Positions 5,805 through 7,766 of a stretch of DNA of 7,766 nt are shown piece after piece. A program made the position numbers and the translations under genes. The notes under the pieces are model-generated. The model searched no databases and was not told where the DNA came from. It saw only the letters and a program-made list of their open reading frames with translations. The stretch comes from Campylobacteraceae bacterium (GTDB lineage Bacteria > Campylobacterota > Campylobacteria > Campylobacterales > Sulfurospirillaceae): contig JALUMZ010000222.1 in NCBI GenBank assembly GCA_027055635.1, forward strand, positions 1 to 7,766, written 5' to 3'. The stretch's first letter is position 1, and each line of letters starts with the position of its first letter.

Positions 5805-6991
5805 ACAAAGATATACAAACATTCTTAAGAAAAAAGGCTTATCTCTTTAAATTTTCTTTTCAAGAGGTGAAGCAGTTAGTAGATATGAGCATAGACTTTG
5901 ATATGTGGAATGAAAAAAATATAGATAAAGTATGGAAAGACAAAAATACCAAAAAAGAGACTTTTGGACATATAAAAAAAGTTTGGGAAGAATTGAAAAA
6001 CAGACCAAAAAGTTATAAAGGTTTTTTAAAAGAGGCACCTTATGACTACTCGAGAAAGATAAGCTTTATAGACTCAAGTAAAGAGGAGTTGGGTCTTGGG
6101 CGATGTCCTGTCGCATCAGAGAAGACAAGATGTTGCAATCTCTATACGCTTGATGCTGTTGAGAGTTGTGGATTTGACTGTTCGTACTGCTCTATACAAT
6201 CTTTTTACAATGAAAACAAAATCGGATTTGATAAAAACTTCGCAAAAAAGCTCGAAAATCTAAAACTAGATCCTGATAAATACTACCATATAGGCACAGG
6301 GCAAAGTTCAGACTCTCTACTATGGGGCAATAAAGAGGGAATTATGGATGCTCTTTTTGAATTTGCGAGAAAAAATCCAAATGTAATATTGGAGTTAAAA
6401 AGCAAATCAAAAAATATAAAATATCTTTTAGAAAATGATGTTCCCAAAAATATCCTCTGCACTTGGTCTCTAAATCCCACCACTATCATCGAAAATGAGG
6501 AGCACTTAAGTGCTTCACTTGATGATAGGATCAAATCCGCAAGAGCTTTGGCAAACAAGGGTGTATTGGTTGGGTTTCACTTCCATCCAATTGTTGTTTA
6601 TGAAAACTATCTTTATGAGTACAAAGAGGTTGTGAATAGATTGGTAGAGACTTTTAAACCAGATGAGGTTGTTTTGGTCTCTATGGGAACTCTTACCTTT
6701 ATAAAGCCTGTGATTAAAAAGCTGAGACAAAGAGATTTTAAGAGTAAAATTTTGCAGATGCCTTTGGTTGATGCTAGTGGAAAATACTCCTACCCCCTTG
6801 AGTTAAAAAAAGAGATGTTCAAAGGAGTATATGAGTTTTTTAAAGCATGGCATGACAAAGTATATTTTTATCTATGTATGGAAGAGCAGAGTCTGTGGAA
6901 AGATGTATTTGGATATGAGTATAGCTCAAATGATCAGTTTGAGGATCTTATGATAAAGAGTTATAAGGATAAAATCAAAAATGCCCTTTAG
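5744..6991 (+). CDS. Radical SAM protein of the spore photoproduct lyase (SPL)-like family
   Basis: 415 residues, soluble. The radical SAM cluster motif is CGFDCSYC (Cys142, Cys146, Cys149). Further SPL-like blocks are IGTGQSSDSLLWGN (183-196), ILELKSKSKN (215-224), WSLNP (241-245), LDDRIKSARALANKG (259-273), VGFHFHPIVVYE (276-287) and MGTLTF (314-319). Aligned by eye to B. subtilis SPL, the hydrogen-donor Cys141 (in SCTSD) corresponds to Gln187 (GQSSD), and Tyr99 after the third cluster Cys is Ser150, while Tyr97 is kept as Tyr148. An extra cysteine group (C121, C130, C131 in GRCPVASEKTRCCNL) precedes the cluster. The N-terminal ~110 residues are lysine-rich and unrecognised. The chosen ATG lies within the preceding gene, with AAAGAG upstream; the next in-frame ATG is at 5885. 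Family membership is likely; true thymine-dimer repair is doubtful. Confidence 0.85.
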   Translation: MEDYEKKFEKHIKSSNYEKLDKDIQTFLRKKAYLFKFSFQEVKQLVDMSIDFDMWNEKNIDKVWKDKNTKKETFGHIKKVWEELKNRPKSYKGFLKEAPYDYSRKISFIDSSKEELGLGRCPVASEKTRCCNLYTLDAVESCGFDCSYCSIQSFYNENKIGFDKNFAKKLENLKLDPDKYYHIGTGQSSDSLLWGNKEGIMDALFEFARKNPNVILELKSKSKNIKYLLENDVPKNILCTWSLNPTTIIENEEHLSASLDDRIKSARALANKGVLVGFHFHPIVVYENYLYEYKEVVNRLVETFKPDEVVLVSMGTLTFIKPVIKKLRQRDFKSKILQMPLVDASGKYSYPLELKKEMFKGVYEFFKAWHDKVYFYLCMEEQSLWKDVFGYEYSSNDQFEDLMIKSYKDKIKNAL

Positions 6992-7032
6992 CTAAATTTC
7001 GCTAAAATGTATCAAAAACATATTTTAATATT

Positions 7033-7036
7033 AAGG
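7033..7036 (+). promoter_or_regulatory. Probable ribosome site of hsdR
   Basis: AAGG lies 11 bases before ATG 7048, a rather long spacing. The gap 6992-7047 is AT-rich. TAAAAT (7003-7008) and TAATAT (7026-7031) are possible but weak -10 elements, and no clear terminator of the SPL-like gene is seen. Confidence 0.4.
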
Positions 7037-7047
7037 TTTGGTATTAT

Positions 7048-7766
7048 ATGTCATATTCAGAATCAGATACCCGTTCAAAACTCATTGACCCTAAAATAAA
7101 AAGTAGTGGTTGGCTAGAATCAAATATAGTAAGAGAATATTACTTCACAGATGGGCGAAAGCTCATAGGTGGCAAGAGAGGCAAAAGATACTTTGTTGAT
7201 TATCTTCTTGCTTACAAAAACACTAACCTAGCTATCATTGAAGCCAAAGCCGAATCTAAAGACCCGTTAGATGGCTTACAACAGTCTATAAATTATGCAC
7301 AGAGATTGGGTATCGACTTTGTATATAGCACAAATGGACATAAGATTTACGAGCACTCTTTGAAAAGCGGAAAAGGTGGTTTTATCCAAAACTATCCAAC
7401 TCCTGATGAGCTTTTTGAGAGAAAATATGGCAAAGCGACACCAAAAGCACGAGATATAATCACCCACCCTTTTCACATAGAAGGAGCGATGAAACCTCGT
7501 TTTTATCAACAAATCGCTGTGCAAAAAACCATAGAAGCTATTGCAGAGGATAGAGATAGAGTTTTACTAACCCTAGCAACGGGAACAGGTAAAACATACA
7601 TAGCCTTTCAAATCGCATACAGACTCTTTCAATCAAAATGGAACAGAGATGGAAGTGAGCGAAGACCTAAGATACTATTTTTAGCTGATAGGCATGTACT
7701 CAAAGACCAATCCATAAATACTTTCAATCCTTTGGAAAAAGATTGCGTAGAGATAAATGGAAAGAT
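7048..7766 (+). CDS. hsdR: Type I restriction endonuclease subunit R, 5' part (runs off right edge)
   Basis: Partial gene: 239 codons are open from ATG 7048 to the window end. The N-terminal nuclease domain shows the PD-(D/E)XK pattern with Asp51 (FVDYLL), Glu65-Ala-Lys67 (IIEAKA) and the type I QxxxY motif (Gln79-Tyr83). FVYSTNG (91-97) is typical of EcoEI-like HsdR proteins. The motor domain then begins: KPRFYQQ (149-155), Walker A ATGTGKT (177-183) and ILFLADRHVLKDQ (209-221). HsdR translocates DNA by ATP hydrolysis and cuts unmodified DNA in complex with HsdM and HsdS, which would lie outside the window. The rows I counted by hand are richer in G+C than rows of the SPL-like gene, which would fit a transferred defence locus. 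A standalone helicase-nuclease is the alternative until hsdM/hsdS are seen. Confidence 0.9.
   Translation, partial: MSYSESDTRSKLIDPKIKSSGWLESNIVREYYFTDGRKLIGGKRGKRYFVDYLLAYKNTNLAIIEAKAESKDPLDGLQQSINYAQRLGIDFVYSTNGHKIYEHSLKSGKGGFIQNYPTPDELFERKYGKATPKARDIITHPFHIEGAMKPRFYQQIAVQKTIEAIAEDRDRVLLTLATGTGKTYIAFQIAYRLFQSKWNRDGSERRPKILFLADRHVLKDQSINTFNPLEKDCVEINGK

Noticed and set aside
7005..7028. Weak hairpin AAAATGT / ACATATTTT after the SPL-like gene as a terminator
   Set aside because: The stem is almost only A-T, needs a two-base bulge and has no proper T-run; too weak to call.
1..7766. CRISPR array, insertion sequence, tRNA or rRNA
   Set aside because: No regularly spaced repeats, transposase frame, cloverleaf or rRNA sequence was found on reading both strands.

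Overview
The window reads as chromosomal DNA of a Campylobacterota (epsilonproteobacterial) organism, probably a free-living relative of Sulfurimonas or Sulfurovum. The reasons are the low G+C, the extended TGnTAtAAT-like -10 elements without clear -35 boxes, and the gene order rplU-rpmA-obgE-proB-fmt-birA, which from memory is also the order in Campylobacter jejuni. Genus-level placement is inference.

Layout. Positions 1-3735 (minus strand) hold the conserved housekeeping block: rplU and rpmA (ribosomal proteins L21 and L27), a 175-base gap with several inverted repeats, then obgE, proB, fmt and the 5' part of birA packed with overlapping ends (1, 4 and 20 bases). birA was recovered from its reading frame and runs off the left edge. 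Positions 3869-5219 (minus) hold an AMMECR1-domain protein and a Memo-family protein, proteins A and B of the 'AmmeMemoRadiSam' set. The set's own radical SAM enzyme is not in the window. A 51-base divergent promoter region follows. Positions 5271-6991 (plus) hold a short nucleosidase/phosphorylase-like gene whose end overlaps, by 61 bases, a radical SAM gene of the spore photoproduct lyase (SPL) family. Positions 7048-7766 (plus) are the 5' part of a type I restriction subunit gene, hsdR, which runs off the right edge.

How the parts may work together. The left block supplies ribosome parts, ribosome assembly (ObgE), initiator tRNA formylation (Fmt), proline synthesis (ProB) and biotinylation (BirA). 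The most interesting part is the divergent cluster at 3869-6991: AMMECR1 and Memo proteins back to back with a nucleosidase-like protein and an SPL-like radical SAM protein. The latter appears to lack the hydrogen-donor cysteine of true SPL and carries extra cysteines before its cluster motif. A working idea is that the nucleosidase removes the 5'-deoxyadenosine made by the radical SAM protein, and that all four proteins belong to one uncharacterised pathway. This is inference from gene order and residues only. hsdR probably begins a separate restriction-modification locus.

No tRNA, rRNA, CRISPR array or insertion sequence was seen. No gene-free stretch exceeds 300 bases; the largest are 2966-3140 and 3736-3868, both described below.
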